A DNA stretch of 64,000 bases from Dyadobacter sp. CY312 (GCF_021390535.1 NZ_JAJUXG010000001.1:434001-498000), one strand, 5' to 3'; counted from the stretch's first letter, positions 43,662 through 53,767 are shown. Made by a program: numbers and translations. The notes: generated by a model from the sequence alone, not told the origin.

Positions 43662-45233
43662 TCACTTCACAAACCTCAGATGTGATATAGCCCCACTTTG
43701 CTCTGTCACTAAAAGGTGATAGAGCCCCGCTTGGAGCTTGTTGATTGATAATGACTGACCTGCCCTGACATTGTCCAGGTTTAATACCTGGCGCCCTAAG
43801 TTATCAAAAACACAAACACCGGCATTTCCCTTCAAGCCCATCAGTTGTATATTCGAAATCGCTGGGTTAGGATAAACCTTCAATGACATTGCCCCGTCCA
43901 TTTGAACCGTTCGAATCTGACTATACGAATACGAGCCATCCAGGTCAATCTGTTTGAGACGATAATAATTCAAACCATTAAGAGATTGAGAATCTATGAA
44001 TTGGTATGTCAGCCTTGTATCGCTATTGCCATTTAGCAAGGCAGGCATTACCGATCCCAGCCGGCTCCAGGATTTCCCGTTGCTGCTACGCTCAATATCA
44101 AACTGCCTATTATTTCTCTCACTGGTAGTCTCCCAGTGTAGTAAAACAGTACCGCCTTCCCGTGTCGCTTTAAATGCAGCCAGGGTGACAGGCAAAGGTG
44201 TTTCTGCACTTGCCTTCGTCAACCACGCGCCATCTGCTGTCGCTATTGAGGGAATTCCTGCAGCCGTTGCCCCGTTATTGTAGTGAATGCCGGTAGCAAT
44301 TTGCTCGGAGAGCCCGGTAGTCCATGCCGTGCCACCCTGATAGCGGGTTATAAACGCATCAGCGTCAACATACATACTCCCATCTGTGTCAGGGGAATTG
44401 TGCTGCAGTCCTATACCGGAGGCTTCCCCGCCGTAAATATGCCATGCCCGGTCCATCCCTTCTTGTGGCTCGCTAATGGGCAATCCAGAGCCCGGATAGT
44501 CCGTCACAGCAACGTGATAGTCATTAGCCCCGGTTATATACGCGGGTGTGTAATCCCCTTCGGCTATGCCCACGGGGAAATAGGTTGTGGAAACAGCTGC
44601 TGAATTCAGCCTGATCAAGTGCCCTGTGACGCTGTTCCCCGTACTTACCATTCGATTGGGGCCAAAACCCTGTAATTGGCCAAGCCCACTGGTGGTTAAA
44701 TCATTTCCGTTCAGTAAGATATCACCTCCATCGACTTCGAAAATGAAATCATTTTGAAAGTGAAGGCCCGCGGCCAGGGAGCCCAAAGGGTTCGCTGTAC
44801 CGTATCCGGGGTCCTGAATGTCCGCCAGAATGATATTATTGGGATTCTGATGCTTTACAATCGCACCTATTGGGCTACCATTGTTACCATCAATGGTGGT
44901 AGGGCCGGTCATATCAGGGTAAAACGGATTCTCATCCGGGTTGGCGATAACGATCGAACCAACACCGTTGTATTCAATAACCGCGGTAGGGGCTATCCAT
45001 ATATATTTGCTGTATATGATGTGCGTTCCGCTAATATTCCAAACTGCATTCGGACCCAGATAAAGCGTTTCTGAGTATTCAAAGGTTGTCTCTCCAATCG
45101 ACGAAGTACGAACACTGTTGTCTACCGTTGCACTGCCTGCCCCGGTTTGTGCAAATGATATGATTGGTATATTTAAAAGGAGAGTGACAAAAATAATTGC
45201 AATAAGACGTGCCCAAATATTTTGTGGTTTCAT
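43662..45233 (-). CDS. Secreted T9SS protein of unknown function
   Basis: A 523-residue exported protein. Signal peptide (~1-28), a long beta-rich region with no recognised domain, a fibronectin-like stretch ('LHWETTSERNNRQFDIERSSNGKSW') and a T9SS type A sorting domain at the end ('VYPNPAISNIQLMGLKG' ... 'GLYHLLVTEQSG'). Likely cell-surface or secreted. It follows another secreted protein gene with a 64-nt gap and probably shares a transcript with it. Confidence 0.82.
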   Translation of the reverse strand: MKPQNIWARLIAIIFVTLLLNIPIISFAQTGAGSATVDNSVRTSSIGETTFEYSETLYLGPNAVWNISGTHIIYSKYIWIAPTAVIEYNGVGSIVIANPDENPFYPDMTGPTTIDGNNGSPIGAIVKHQNPNNIILADIQDPGYGTANPLGSLAAGLHFQNDFIFEVDGGDILLNGNDLTTSGLGQLQGFGPNRMVSTGNSVTGHLIRLNSAAVSTTYFPVGIAEGDYTPAYITGANDYHVAVTDYPGSGLPISEPQEGMDRAWHIYGGEASGIGLQHNSPDTDGSMYVDADAFITRYQGGTAWTTGLSEQIATGIHYNNGATAAGIPSIATADGAWLTKASAETPLPVTLAAFKATREGGTVLLHWETTSERNNRQFDIERSSNGKSWSRLGSVMPALLNGNSDTRLTYQFIDSQSLNGLNYYRLKQIDLDGSYSYSQIRTVQMDGAMSLKVYPNPAISNIQLMGLKGNAGVCVFDNLGRQVLNLDNVRAGQSLSINKLQAGLYHLLVTEQSGAISHLRFVK

Positions 45234-45297
45234 GCTTGTTTAGGTTTTTTCTGCTGGGAGATTGACTAAATCGATTTGTTGCTGATAGCAAACCATT

Positions 45298-46065
45298 TTA
45301 TCCCAGAGAAATCAGCACCCACTGTGTCCCGTCACTTTGCAACAAATATTTCTGTCCGAAGTTGGGGTTAGGACTATTGATACCATTAACGGCAACAGGA
45401 ATCGTGCTCTGACTGACGCCCGACGCCACCTCAAAAGCGTAATTTGTTGTGACTGCCTGCGTTCCATTATTGATGATATAATACATCCGGCCTGCGCATG
45501 TGGTTGGGTCAGGTAAGCTGATGATTATGGCGGACGACTGGCGGCACACAACCGTGTAGTCTTCTTCTGTCAGAGTAGTACTTTGCGTTACAGATCTTAT
45601 CGGTGTCGATACCGAACCATACACCTGAAGGGTACTGGATCCCACAGCCGACGAATTTTTCCCGATCGAAACATTCCCTGTCTGATAAATATTCTCACTA
45701 TTAGCGCTTGCTGGCGTGCTGCTTCCCTGAACATTCCAGGGTTCGCTGCTGGTACCCGCACTCCCGGACGCTTTAACCCACTGGCTGCCGTCATTGTAAT
45801 AGTAGCCTGGCACCACATCGCCGGCCGTAGCGGTATTATATACTACCATACCAGCAACATGTGCATTCAGAGGACTGGCCGCTGATGTCTGCTCCAAAGT
45901 TACCCTTGGAAGCAATAGCCCTTTGTTAGTGCTTTCTAATTCTAGGACAGCATTTACATTTGGCAACGCCGGGCTGACGACGGTACCATCCTTTATTTTA
46001 GTCTGCGCGTACGTTGCAAACCCGGAAGCAAGGGCAATCGTCAATAATAGAAAATTTCGTTTCAT
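45298..46065 (-). CDS. Exported beta-rich protein
   Basis: A 255-residue protein with a signal peptide (~1-20). The early 'NAVLELESTNKGLLLPRVTL' is a phrase found in many Bacteroidota surface or tail-fibre-like proteins, and the end is a beta-rich domain ('YYIINNGTQAVTTNYAFEVA...WVLISLG'). No enzyme signature. It is co-directional with the T9SS protein gene next to it and may be part of a surface structure. Confidence 0.7.
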   Translation of the reverse strand: MKRNFLLLTIALASGFATYAQTKIKDGTVVSPALPNVNAVLELESTNKGLLLPRVTLEQTSAASPLNAHVAGMVVYNTATAGDVVPGYYYNDGSQWVKASGSAGTSSEPWNVQGSSTPASANSENIYQTGNVSIGKNSSAVGSSTLQVYGSVSTPIRSVTQSTTLTEEDYTVVCRQSSAIIISLPDPTTCAGRMYYIINNGTQAVTTNYAFEVASGVSQSTIPVAVNGINSPNPNFGQKYLLQSDGTQWVLISLG

Positions 46066-46190
46066 AGGAGTTGTTTAAGTTAAATTCATTAAAATGTTCC
46101 ATCGCAAAATGCTTATTTGTTATGTAGTCAAAGGCGGCACTAAAGCAGGGTGCTTCTGCCAGTCCGGTTATGGGAAAGCGCCTTTGTCGA

Positions 46191-46571
46191 TCAACCATAA
46201 TAGCCAGCTATACCTGCCAGGTCGCTCGTTCTGTTGGTGGTGATCGATATTGTAGAATTAACTGAAACCTGAGGCTCTGTCGTCGGAATTGCTGTAAATG
46301 TTAACCTGTCACCAACGCGATTGATCACTATGTTTTTCCCCGCTACCGAATTGATCGGCCGGTTGACATTGAGCAAAATATTAGCTTTTATAGAAACGCC
46401 GGTTGCTGCATCTGGCTCAGAAGTGTAGGGTAGATCTTTGTGATTTTCCAGGAAGCTATCGATGATCATCACATCGCTGAAAGCCAGTTTATTGACAAAT
46501 CCAGCGCAGTTATACTCCGGTAAATCACAAACAAACGGATAGGCGTCGATCAAGAAATTCATAAATTTCAT
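46191..46571 (-). pseudogene. Fragment with an Ig-like (Big_5-type) domain
   Basis: A 126-residue frame. Residues ~50-125 resemble a Big_5/SbsA-type Ig-like domain ('PDAATGVSIKANILLNVNRPINSVAGKNIVI' ... 'TTEPQVSVNSTISITTN'). The last strand stops early ('TSDLAGIAGYYG'). There is no signal peptide; the start ATG lies in a 40-bp palindrome. Big_5 domains usually sit inside large adhesins, so this looks like a left-over piece of a larger gene. Confidence 0.5.
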
Positions 46572-46599
46572 CGATTTTTAAAAATCGATGAAATTTATG
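46560..46599. promoter_or_regulatory. 40-bp perfect palindrome
   Basis: A loop-less perfect dyad; each 20-bp arm contains ATGAAATTTAT read outward from the centre. The minus-strand ATG is the start of the Ig-like fragment, and the plus-strand ATG leads into an 11-codon frame. It may be an operator of the adjacent TetR-type regulator gene or the scar of an inversion. Confidence 0.55.
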
Positions 46600-46681
46600 T
46601 TTACTTTTTTTGCCAAACCGTAACATGCACAATTATTTTATTCCAGCTTATTTATTCCCTTGTGAAATATAGCTTTCATTT

Positions 46682-47314
46682 TCAGGAGTCGGCTTTCTCG
46701 TAACACCAATCGATAACCTGTTTTACAGCCTTTTGAACCTCCTCCATATCCTCTCTCTTATTAATATTAATCCCGCAAAATGTGCTGCCATTCACCTTCG
46801 CATTCAGTACGAGATAGTAAATTCCGGGCACGATCACGGCAAGTAAGGCACGGAAATTAACCCCTGAATCTTTGAAGTAAGGATCGCTCAGGCTCAACAA
46901 TTCTTCGCCCAGCAGTTCGCGGGAATTGGCCAAAGTTATGGCAAGTTGGTTGGGCTCAGCGATCTGCCACCGCATAATTTCCTGCATTTCTTTATTCTGG
47001 TAAAAATAGGCGATTTGCGCTTCCAACACTTGTTGGGCAAGCTGTTTCCCAAAATCGTGTCGGCTGGCATCGAGGAGTTCTTCCACCTGACCTTCCATGG
47101 ATAGCCAAAAGTCCTTTTGAGCCAGATAGGCTTTAAAAAGCTCCTCGACAGTCCCGAAATAACGGTAGATCAAAGTCTTACTTACACCCGCAAGATAGGC
47201 GATCGGCGCAGCTTTTAGACCTTGGTAACCCTTGGCCATGAAAATTTCTCCGGCTGCCTGGATTAGCTTCTTCTTTGTTCCTTCTTTGTCTTTTTTGTGT
47301 AAAGTTTCCATCAA
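46682..47314 (-). CDS. TetR/AcrR-family transcriptional regulator
   Basis: A 210-residue regulator of normal length. N-terminal TetR helix-turn-helix ('TKKKLIQAAGEIFMAKGYQGLKAAPIAYLAGVSKTLIYRYFGTVEELFKAYL') and a helical ligand-binding domain. Ligand unknown. The genes downstream on the same strand encode surface proteins, and a 40-bp palindrome lies 83 bp beyond its stop codon, which could be its binding site. Confidence 0.9.
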   Translation of the reverse strand: MMETLHKKDKEGTKKKLIQAAGEIFMAKGYQGLKAAPIAYLAGVSKTLIYRYFGTVEELFKAYLAQKDFWLSMEGQVEELLDASRHDFGKQLAQQVLEAQIAYFYQNKEMQEIMRWQIAEPNQLAITLANSRELLGEELLSLSDPYFKDSGVNFRALLAVIVPGIYYLVLNAKVNGSTFCGININKREDMEEVQKAVKQVIDWCYEKADS

Positions 47315-47369
47315 TTGCTTTTATGTTTCTTTGTTATCAAGCTCACAGCGGCCTTCAATCTATTCATTT

Positions 47370-47648
47370 TGTAAGTACATACGGAGGGTAGCCATCCTTT
47401 TAGCCCCCCTGCCATCCGGCGAGTACGTACTGAGTGCGCAGGCGGCAAACAAGGATTTTTACGGGATGAAGATAACTCGCAAAATGCATATCCGTGTACT
47501 GCCGCCCTGGGGGCTATCTTGGCTCGCTTATGCCGCCTATCTTTTCATCGCCGGTGGCTTGCTGTTCTTGATGGCACGATTTCTCTGGTTACGGAACGCA
47601 TTACGAAAGGAGAATGAGCTTTGGAATTCTCTCAAAAAAAGAAGTTAA
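47370..47648 (+). pseudogene. Two-component sensor remnant (Y_Y_Y domain end plus TM helix)
   Basis: About 90 residues: 'LPSGEYVLSAQAANKDFYG' and 'IRVLPPWGLSWLAYAAYLFIAGGLLF' match the end of a Y_Y_Y domain and the following membrane helix of large hybrid sensors. Both the propeller part before and the kinase part after are missing (the frame stops right after a charged helix). A decayed sensor gene. Confidence 0.65.
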
Positions 47649-47924
47649 GTTGTGTATGGACAAATATACATGTCCGTATGGCGGCTGTAAAACACTAGAT
47701 GAAGATACAAAGGAATGAAATTTGTCTTGGGTGTTTCTGGAAAGATGATTTCTATCAGAGAGGATATCCAAAAGATGGAGGTGGCGCAAACCAAGTTTTA
47801 GCTCATAAGTGTTTAGAGTCCTCTTACTCGTTTTACGTCTACGTAATATCCCAAGCTGCAGAGAAAATCAGTCATTCGCTCCACACCATAAAATGGACAT
47901 TCTAAGAACTTTCGATCTATGGCT

Positions 47925-48019
47925 TGGAAAATTCGGAGTTATTCACAGCTCATTCCAGCAGTCTGGTGACAGACAATTTTTCAGAATACTACCAAATTTT
48001 CAGACAGTCCCGATCTCCA
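47925..48019 (+). mobile_element. Degenerate copy of the MITE-like element (copy E)
   Basis: Begins TGGAAAATTCGGAG and ends CAGTCCCGATCTCCA, close to the ends of copies A-D. The inside is shortened and poorly conserved. Confidence 0.4.
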
Positions 48020-48390
48020 AAGCCTTTCTTTAACCGCTTGTCTGTGATCCCAAGAGGGCGACAATTCACCGCATAATTTGCCCATATTCTCTTAAAACAA
48101 AACGGTCTATTTATCCCGTAAATGCATTATTTCCTTTGTCCGATAGGTTATTTAGCCATATTAAAAATGCCATTTCTTTGATAACTCCCCATTTTATTAG
48201 GTACATGTTAATATTGGTAAAGTAGATATCAATTTTCAACAAGAATTTGCCGCTCAGTCCTCCTAACTTTCCAAAATAATTAATAGCACAGCTGAGTCCG
48301 GCCGGAGGAAGCACGATACTTATTATCTCTAATACATGCTCATGCAAGCGTTTGCATTGGAATAATAGGTATTGTTTTACATGAGTGAAC

Positions 48391-48412
48391 TGTGTTGATG
48401 TACATCAGCACA
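48391..48412. promoter_or_regulatory. 22-bp near-perfect dyad
   Basis: TGTGTTGATGT pairs with ACATCAGCACA (one mismatch). It lies about 375 bp before the susC-like start. It may be a regulator site; which protein would bind is unknown. Confidence 0.35.
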
Positions 48413-48786
48413 GGTTGTTGGTACCGGGTAGATTCCACAAAGAATAGAGTGTCTCAGATGCGAAGAGTGGTTGAGCTCTCTAAAATATTTACCGATATTA
48501 ACATTTTGACATTTTTTATCTTATGCCAGATGACCGTAATGGAGCGGTGATGTAAGAGCAGAATGAAACCTGATTTATTACAGGTAAGGTATCAGTGAGA
48601 CCTACATTCTCAATTTTATTTCAGTGAACTATCGATACTCATTTGCAGGCGACCAAAAGTCGCTGAACAGGCACTGCTTTGCCCACTCATGAGTACTGGT
48701 TAATTAAAGAAGGCTAAACGGAGATGCTTCTCTCGTCAGACCTTAGAAAATCTGATTATTTTTTTCACTTAATTCTACTTCAATGC

Positions 48787-51700
48787 ATGAAAAATTTACT
48801 TATTCTATTTTGTTGTCTTGTCATTTCGTCTCAAACCTTTGGGCAAAATGGTAATGTCAGCGGTCAGGTACTGGCAATTGACAAATCTCCCATTGTAGGA
48901 GCAACCGTTCAGGTTAAAGGTACTACCAGGGGCACAACCTCTGATGTTAATGGTAAATTTTCCATAGGCGCATCTGAGCGGGATAGTTTAGTCGTTAGCT
49001 TCATTGGCTTTGTTACACAGCACGTTAAAGCCACGACGGGTCGTCAGGTCACCATCACGCTACTTGAACAAAATAATGACCTCAATGAATTTGTGGTGGT
49101 GGGGTATGGTACTCAAAAAAAGCTGACAGTTACAGGGGCGATTTCTTCTGTGGGAACAAAGGAGCTGACCCAGAGCCCTGTTGCCAATTTAAGTAACGCT
49201 TTGGCGGGCCGACTACCGGGATTAACTACGCTTCAAAACAGCGGGGAGCCGGGTTACGATGGTGCTCAATTGTGGATCCGGGGTATGGCTACCTTCTCGG
49301 GAAGTCAGAATCCGTTGATTCTTGTCGATGGTGTAGAGCGATCGTTTGGTAGTATAGATGCCAACGAAGTTGCATCTGTTACGATCCTGAAAGATGCATC
49401 TTCCACTGCCGTATATGGGGTAAGGGGAGCGAACGGTGTGGTGCTGGTAACAACGCGACGCGGGGTAGATGGAAAGACAAGTATCTCTGTAACCATGCAG
49501 CACGGGGTTCAGGCCCCGACGCGTTTGCCGGAATACCTGGATTCCTACGATGCACTTTCGCTGTACAGAACAGCGCTGATCAACGATAATAAGAATGCGA
49601 CTTTGTATACAGATGAGTATCTGGGTAAGTTCAGAGACCGGAGCAAGCCTTCTTACGAATACCTTTATCCGAATGTGAACTGGATGAAAGAGATGATCCG
49701 TCCATCGTCGACGATGTCTCAGGCGAATATCAACATTTCTGGTGGAAACACCACTGTAAAACACTTTGTGTCATTGTCTTACCTGCGTCAGAACGGTTTG
49801 TATAATCATGCGAATGAGATTTCTGAGTACGATATTCAAGCAAGGTCTAACCGTTACAACTTCCGCTCAAATATTGATTTGAATATCAACCGTTATCTGG
49901 ATATGGAGCTCAATCTGGGTAGCATTGTTCGAGATAACAATTTTCCCTCAATTGGAGCTGGTGAAATTTTCGGAAACCTTCAGGCGATGCAGCCCTGGCT
50001 TTATCCGGTTACCAATCCCGACGGCAGTATCTCAGGTTTGGATTCGAAGGCTTTCAATCCTTATGGGCGAATTACACAGCAGGGTTATCAGCGCAATTTC
50101 GAAAACACATTGCAGGCTACCACAGGTTTCACACTCAAATTGCCTTTCATTACAGAGGGACTTAGCGTAAAAGGTCGTTTGTCGTTTGATGCTTATAGCT
50201 TTCGTAATGTAGCCAGGAAGAAAAACATGTGGACATATCAGTATTCTCTGGCTGATGAGGAAGAAATGGACCTGTCGAAGGGTACTTACCGCCGTATCAT
50301 GGAAGGTACCAATACACTTGGATATGAAGTAAGTGCCAACAGCAACCGCCGTACGTGGATGGAGTTTTACGTCAACTATGACCGTACTTTTGGAAAGAAG
50401 CATAATGTAACAGGGATGTTGTTGTACAACCAGCAAAGTTTCTTTGATGCTATTGGGGGCGGACCTGCAAATGCAATTGCAGGGTTGCCTTTCAAATACA
50501 ATGGATACGTTGGGCGCGCTACTTACGCTTATGATGACAGGTATTTTGGAGAGATCAATTTTGGTTACAACGGATCTGAAAACTTCCCGGCAGGTCGTCG
50601 CTATGACTTCTTCCCATCAGCTTCCGCATCATGGGTTTTATCAAACGAGTCGTTTTTCAAAACCAGCGTTCCTTTTGTCAGTCTGATGAAATTCCGTGGT
50701 TCTGTTGGTGCCGTGGGTAATGATAAAATTGGTCAGCGCCGGTTCCTGTATCAAAGCACCTGGTCGCAAAGTGTAGATGGTTATACTTTCGGCCGGGATT
50801 ACAATGGCGTTCGCTATCCAGGCGCTGCGGAGGATTTGCTTGGCGCAACGAATGTAACCTGGGAGAAAGCCCTTAAATACAATTTTGGTATTGATGCAGG
50901 CTTTTTCAATGATGAGCTTACATTCTCCGGGGATGTATTTTACGAACGCAGAAAGAACATTCTTGCACAGCCAGGTACGATTCCGGGAACTACGGGTATT
51001 ACCAGCCTTCCTTTCCTGAATTTGGGAGAAGTTGAAAACAAAGGATTTGAACTGGAAGCCCAATTAAGAAAAGGATTGGGTACAGGCGGGAGCTATTTCG
51101 TGAAGGGTAATGTCTCTTTTGCACGAAACAAAATTATTCAGATGGACGAGCCAAGTTATGCTGATCGTCCTTATGCAAGAAGAACCGGAAGAAGTATCAA
51201 TGAGCAGCTTTCGCACATCGCTCTTGGATATTTCCAAAGCCAGGAAGATATTGACAGCAGTCCGAGCCAGTCTCAGTTTGGTACCATCATTCCAGGTGAT
51301 ATCAAATACCAGGACATGAATGGTGACAATGTGATCAATGACCTCGACGTAGCATACAACGGCAAAGTAACCTTACCAACTACAATGGCAGGATTCTCTT
51401 TTGGCTACAATAATAAGCTGTTTGACGTCAGTGTTTTGTTGCAAGGAGCATTTGGAGGCAGTGTATGGCTCACGGGTGATGTGGTATGGCCTTTCAGTGG
51501 GGATGTAGGTGTGATGGAGGATGTGAAAGACAACTACTGGACTCCTGAAAACCCATCGGCTAAATACCCTCGTCTATCTTCTGCAAACAATGTTAACAAC
51601 AACCGTGCATCTACGCATTGGCTGGTTTCCAGAGATTATGTACGTCTGAAAAACGTTGAAATGGGTTTCACTTTACCTAAAACGGTTGCTGCAAAAGTTG

Positions 51701-51846
51701 GATTGAAAAATGTGCGTCTTTTCGTGAATGCGATCAACCTGATTACATGGGACAAAATCAAAGTCTTCGATCCTGAGATTCCTGACAATTCAAGAAACTA
51801 TCCTCAGCAACGTGTATTTAACTCTGGTCTGACAATCGGTCTGTAA
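48787..51846 (+). CDS. SusC/RagA family TonB-linked outer-membrane receptor
   Basis: A 1019-residue outer-membrane transporter. Signal peptide (~1-20), CarboxypepD_reg-like domain ('GNVSGQVLAIDKSPIVGATVQVKGTTRGTTSDVNGKFSI'), TonB-box/plug start ('LNEFVVVGYGTQKKLTVTGAISSV'), plug ('SVTILKDASSTAVYGVRGANGVVLVTT') and a long beta-barrel. It forms a gated uptake complex with the SusD-like lipoprotein encoded next. The frame also has an ATG at 48724, but 48787 gives a clean signal peptide. No glycan enzyme, sensor or sigma/anti-sigma pair is adjacent, so the substrate is unknown. Confidence 0.95.
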   Translation: MKNLLILFCCLVISSQTFGQNGNVSGQVLAIDKSPIVGATVQVKGTTRGTTSDVNGKFSIGASERDSLVVSFIGFVTQHVKATTGRQVTITLLEQNNDLNEFVVVGYGTQKKLTVTGAISSVGTKELTQSPVANLSNALAGRLPGLTTLQNSGEPGYDGAQLWIRGMATFSGSQNPLILVDGVERSFGSIDANEVASVTILKDASSTAVYGVRGANGVVLVTTRRGVDGKTSISVTMQHGVQAPTRLPEYLDSYDALSLYRTALINDNKNATLYTDEYLGKFRDRSKPSYEYLYPNVNWMKEMIRPSSTMSQANINISGGNTTVKHFVSLSYLRQNGLYNHANEISEYDIQARSNRYNFRSNIDLNINRYLDMELNLGSIVRDNNFPSIGAGEIFGNLQAMQPWLYPVTNPDGSISGLDSKAFNPYGRITQQGYQRNFENTLQATTGFTLKLPFITEGLSVKGRLSFDAYSFRNVARKKNMWTYQYSLADEEEMDLSKGTYRRIMEGTNTLGYEVSANSNRRTWMEFYVNYDRTFGKKHNVTGMLLYNQQSFFDAIGGGPANAIAGLPFKYNGYVGRATYAYDDRYFGEINFGYNGSENFPAGRRYDFFPSASASWVLSNESFFKTSVPFVSLMKFRGSVGAVGNDKIGQRRFLYQSTWSQSVDGYTFGRDYNGVRYPGAAEDLLGATNVTWEKALKYNFGIDAGFFNDELTFSGDVFYERRKNILAQPGTIPGTTGITSLPFLNLGEVENKGFELEAQLRKGLGTGGSYFVKGNVSFARNKIIQMDEPSYADRPYARRTGRSINEQLSHIALGYFQSQEDIDSSPSQSQFGTIIPGDIKYQDMNGDNVINDLDVAYNGKVTLPTTMAGFSFGYNNKLFDVSVLLQGAFGGSVWLTGDVVWPFSGDVGVMEDVKDNYWTPENPSAKYPRLSSANNVNNNRASTHWLVSRDYVRLKNVEMGFTLPKTVAAKVGLKNVRLFVNAINLITWDKIKVFDPEIPDNSRNYPQQRVFNSGLTIGL

Positions 51847-51867
51847 ACTGTAATTATAGAAATCAAC

Positions 51868-53739
51868 ATGAAAAAATATATTTCTAAAATATTTATCATA
51901 GGAGCCCTCATAAGCTGTTCCACATCTTGCGAGCAATATCTGGACGTGGTTCCTTCCGAGCTTGTAACCGAGGACAAGATCTGGACCAATATTAACAGTG
52001 CTAACGCAGCTCTGGCTCACATTTATGGCAAACTGCCTTCTGGTTTATCTGGCGGAACGGTGATCAGCGAACTAGCCTGTGCAACGGACGAAGCCGTGTT
52101 CCACTGGTACGCTGGTTCATCTTCTGACCAATACAACATGGGTGCATGGACTGCCGGAAACAATCCTTTCGGCAACTGGGAAGGCAGATATGAGGATGTT
52201 CGGAAGGCTAATATTTTTCTGGAAAAGATCAGTTCCGTTCCCATTCCGGCAGAACAGAAAGCCAAGTACGATGTTTTGATTCCTCAATACATGGCCGAAG
52301 CACGCTTTCTGAGAGCAATGTTCTATTTCGACTTGTTCAGAATGTATGGTGCTGTCCCGCTGATCACAAAGTCGCTGGATTACACCAATCCTGACGAATA
52401 TGCAGTTGCAAGAAACTCAGTGGACGAAGTTGTGTCCTTCATCGTTGCCGAATGTAACGAAATAGCAACGCAACTACCTGATCACCATCCCGATGCAGAG
52501 TTGGGCAGAGCCAACAAAGGTGCTGCACTAGCATTGGCTGCACGTACACTCTTGTTTGCAGCCAGCCCGTTATTTAACGGCAATGCAAAATATGCAGGCA
52601 TAAAAAATCCGGATGGCAAAGTGCTTTTTCCTCAGACCTATAATAAAGAGAAATGGAAGTTAGCAGCGGATGCAGCTAAAAGAGTTCTGGATTTGGATTA
52701 CAAGCTGTTCACCTCTACGGATGCTATCAACAATTATGAAAAATTGTTCTACACCCGCGATTGGCAGGAAACAATTTTGCCGTATAACCATCCGAACACC
52801 AAAATGATCGAGCAAAATCATTTGCCATATGGTGGAGCTTTCCGTGGCTGGTCCAATTACAGTCCTCTGGAAGAGCTTGTGGAAAGCTATGAAATGAAGA
52901 ACGGCAAGCCGATTACAGATCCAACTTCGGGGTACACCGAAACCGGGTTCTGGACAGGACCCATGGTTGGCGCCGACGGCACAGCAGCGACGGTAACACT
53001 AACCAATATCTCCAACAGGTACAAGGACCGTGATCCGCGCTTTTATGCTACCGTTTCGTTCCAAAACAGCTTATGGGCATCGGCGGCTACCCAAGTGCCA
53101 ATTCGTTTGGCATGGTGGGGTGCCGGGCAGGCAAATGGATCCAATGGATGGCCGATGCAGGGGGGAGGAACAACTGCTATCAGTGGCTACACCATTAGAA
53201 AATGGATGGATCCTGCGGTAAATATTGGTAACTGGAACACCTCACCGGATGCACGCCGGAATTACCCGATCTTCAGACTAGCCGAGTTCTATCTTGCGTA
53301 TGCTGAGGCATTGAACGAATACAATGGAGGCCCAAACGCAGCAGCTTTTGAGGCAGTAAACAAAGTACGTGGACGTGTAAGTATGCCGGGGCTGCCGGTT
53401 ATCGCTTCCGACAATACGCTTGAAGGTTTCAGAGCCCGCGTCAGAAATGAAAAAAGGGTAGAGTTCGCATTCGAAGCGCATCGATTCTGGGATGTGAGAC
53501 GCTGGCTGATTGCGGAACAAACAGACCGTGGTGCAGTGCATGGTATGAACGCAAGGCCAGCTTCCAATGAACTGGTGGCAACTGGTTTGAACGTAAATAG
53601 CCAGGAAGCAGGTTTAGCTGTTTTCTACAAGAAGGTACCGTTGCAAACCCGTGTCTTTGAGTACAGACATTATCTGATGCCTATTCCAATCAACGAAATA
53701 GATGTGAACCGACAATTGGTGCAGAATTTCGGCTGGTAA
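51868..53739 (+). CDS. SusD/RagB family nutrient-binding lipoprotein
   Basis: A 623-residue outer-membrane lipoprotein (lipobox around 'CSTSC', cysteine ~21) with the TPR-like SusD fold: 'YLDVVPSELVTEDKIWTN', 'YMAEARFLRAMFYFDLFRMYGAVPLIT' and the C-terminal 'RNEKRVEFAFEAHRFWDVRRW' and 'YLMPIPINEIDVNRQL'. It binds substrate at the cell surface and works with the SusC-like receptor 21 nt upstream. Long for the family, as in many Cytophagales members. A terminator follows. Confidence 0.95.
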   Translation: MKKYISKIFIIGALISCSTSCEQYLDVVPSELVTEDKIWTNINSANAALAHIYGKLPSGLSGGTVISELACATDEAVFHWYAGSSSDQYNMGAWTAGNNPFGNWEGRYEDVRKANIFLEKISSVPIPAEQKAKYDVLIPQYMAEARFLRAMFYFDLFRMYGAVPLITKSLDYTNPDEYAVARNSVDEVVSFIVAECNEIATQLPDHHPDAELGRANKGAALALAARTLLFAASPLFNGNAKYAGIKNPDGKVLFPQTYNKEKWKLAADAAKRVLDLDYKLFTSTDAINNYEKLFYTRDWQETILPYNHPNTKMIEQNHLPYGGAFRGWSNYSPLEELVESYEMKNGKPITDPTSGYTETGFWTGPMVGADGTAATVTLTNISNRYKDRDPRFYATVSFQNSLWASAATQVPIRLAWWGAGQANGSNGWPMQGGGTTAISGYTIRKWMDPAVNIGNWNTSPDARRNYPIFRLAEFYLAYAEALNEYNGGPNAAAFEAVNKVRGRVSMPGLPVIASDNTLEGFRARVRNEKRVEFAFEAHRFWDVRRWLIAEQTDRGAVHGMNARPASNELVATGLNVNSQEAGLAVFYKKVPLQTRVFEYRHYLMPIPINEIDVNRQLVQNFGW

Positions 53740-53767
53740 TCCGCCATTTAAATAGGATATTGAATTC

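Larger units (their letters stand above)
47649..48786. other. Long noncoding region upstream of the susC-like gene
   Basis: About 1.1 kb without a supported gene. It holds a degenerate copy of the MITE-like element (47925-48019), a near-perfect dyad (48391-48412), and AT-rich sequence. A 78-codon frame at 48111-48347 (minus) has no family features. Confidence 0.55.

Noticed and set aside
49222..49764. 180-codon minus-strand frame inside the susC-like gene
   Set aside because: Shadow of the receptor gene; composition rich in Arg/His/Cys as expected for antisense translation.
48787..53739. Calling a full polysaccharide utilisation locus
   Set aside because: Only the SusC/SusD pair is present; no glycoside hydrolase, lyase or sensor next to it.
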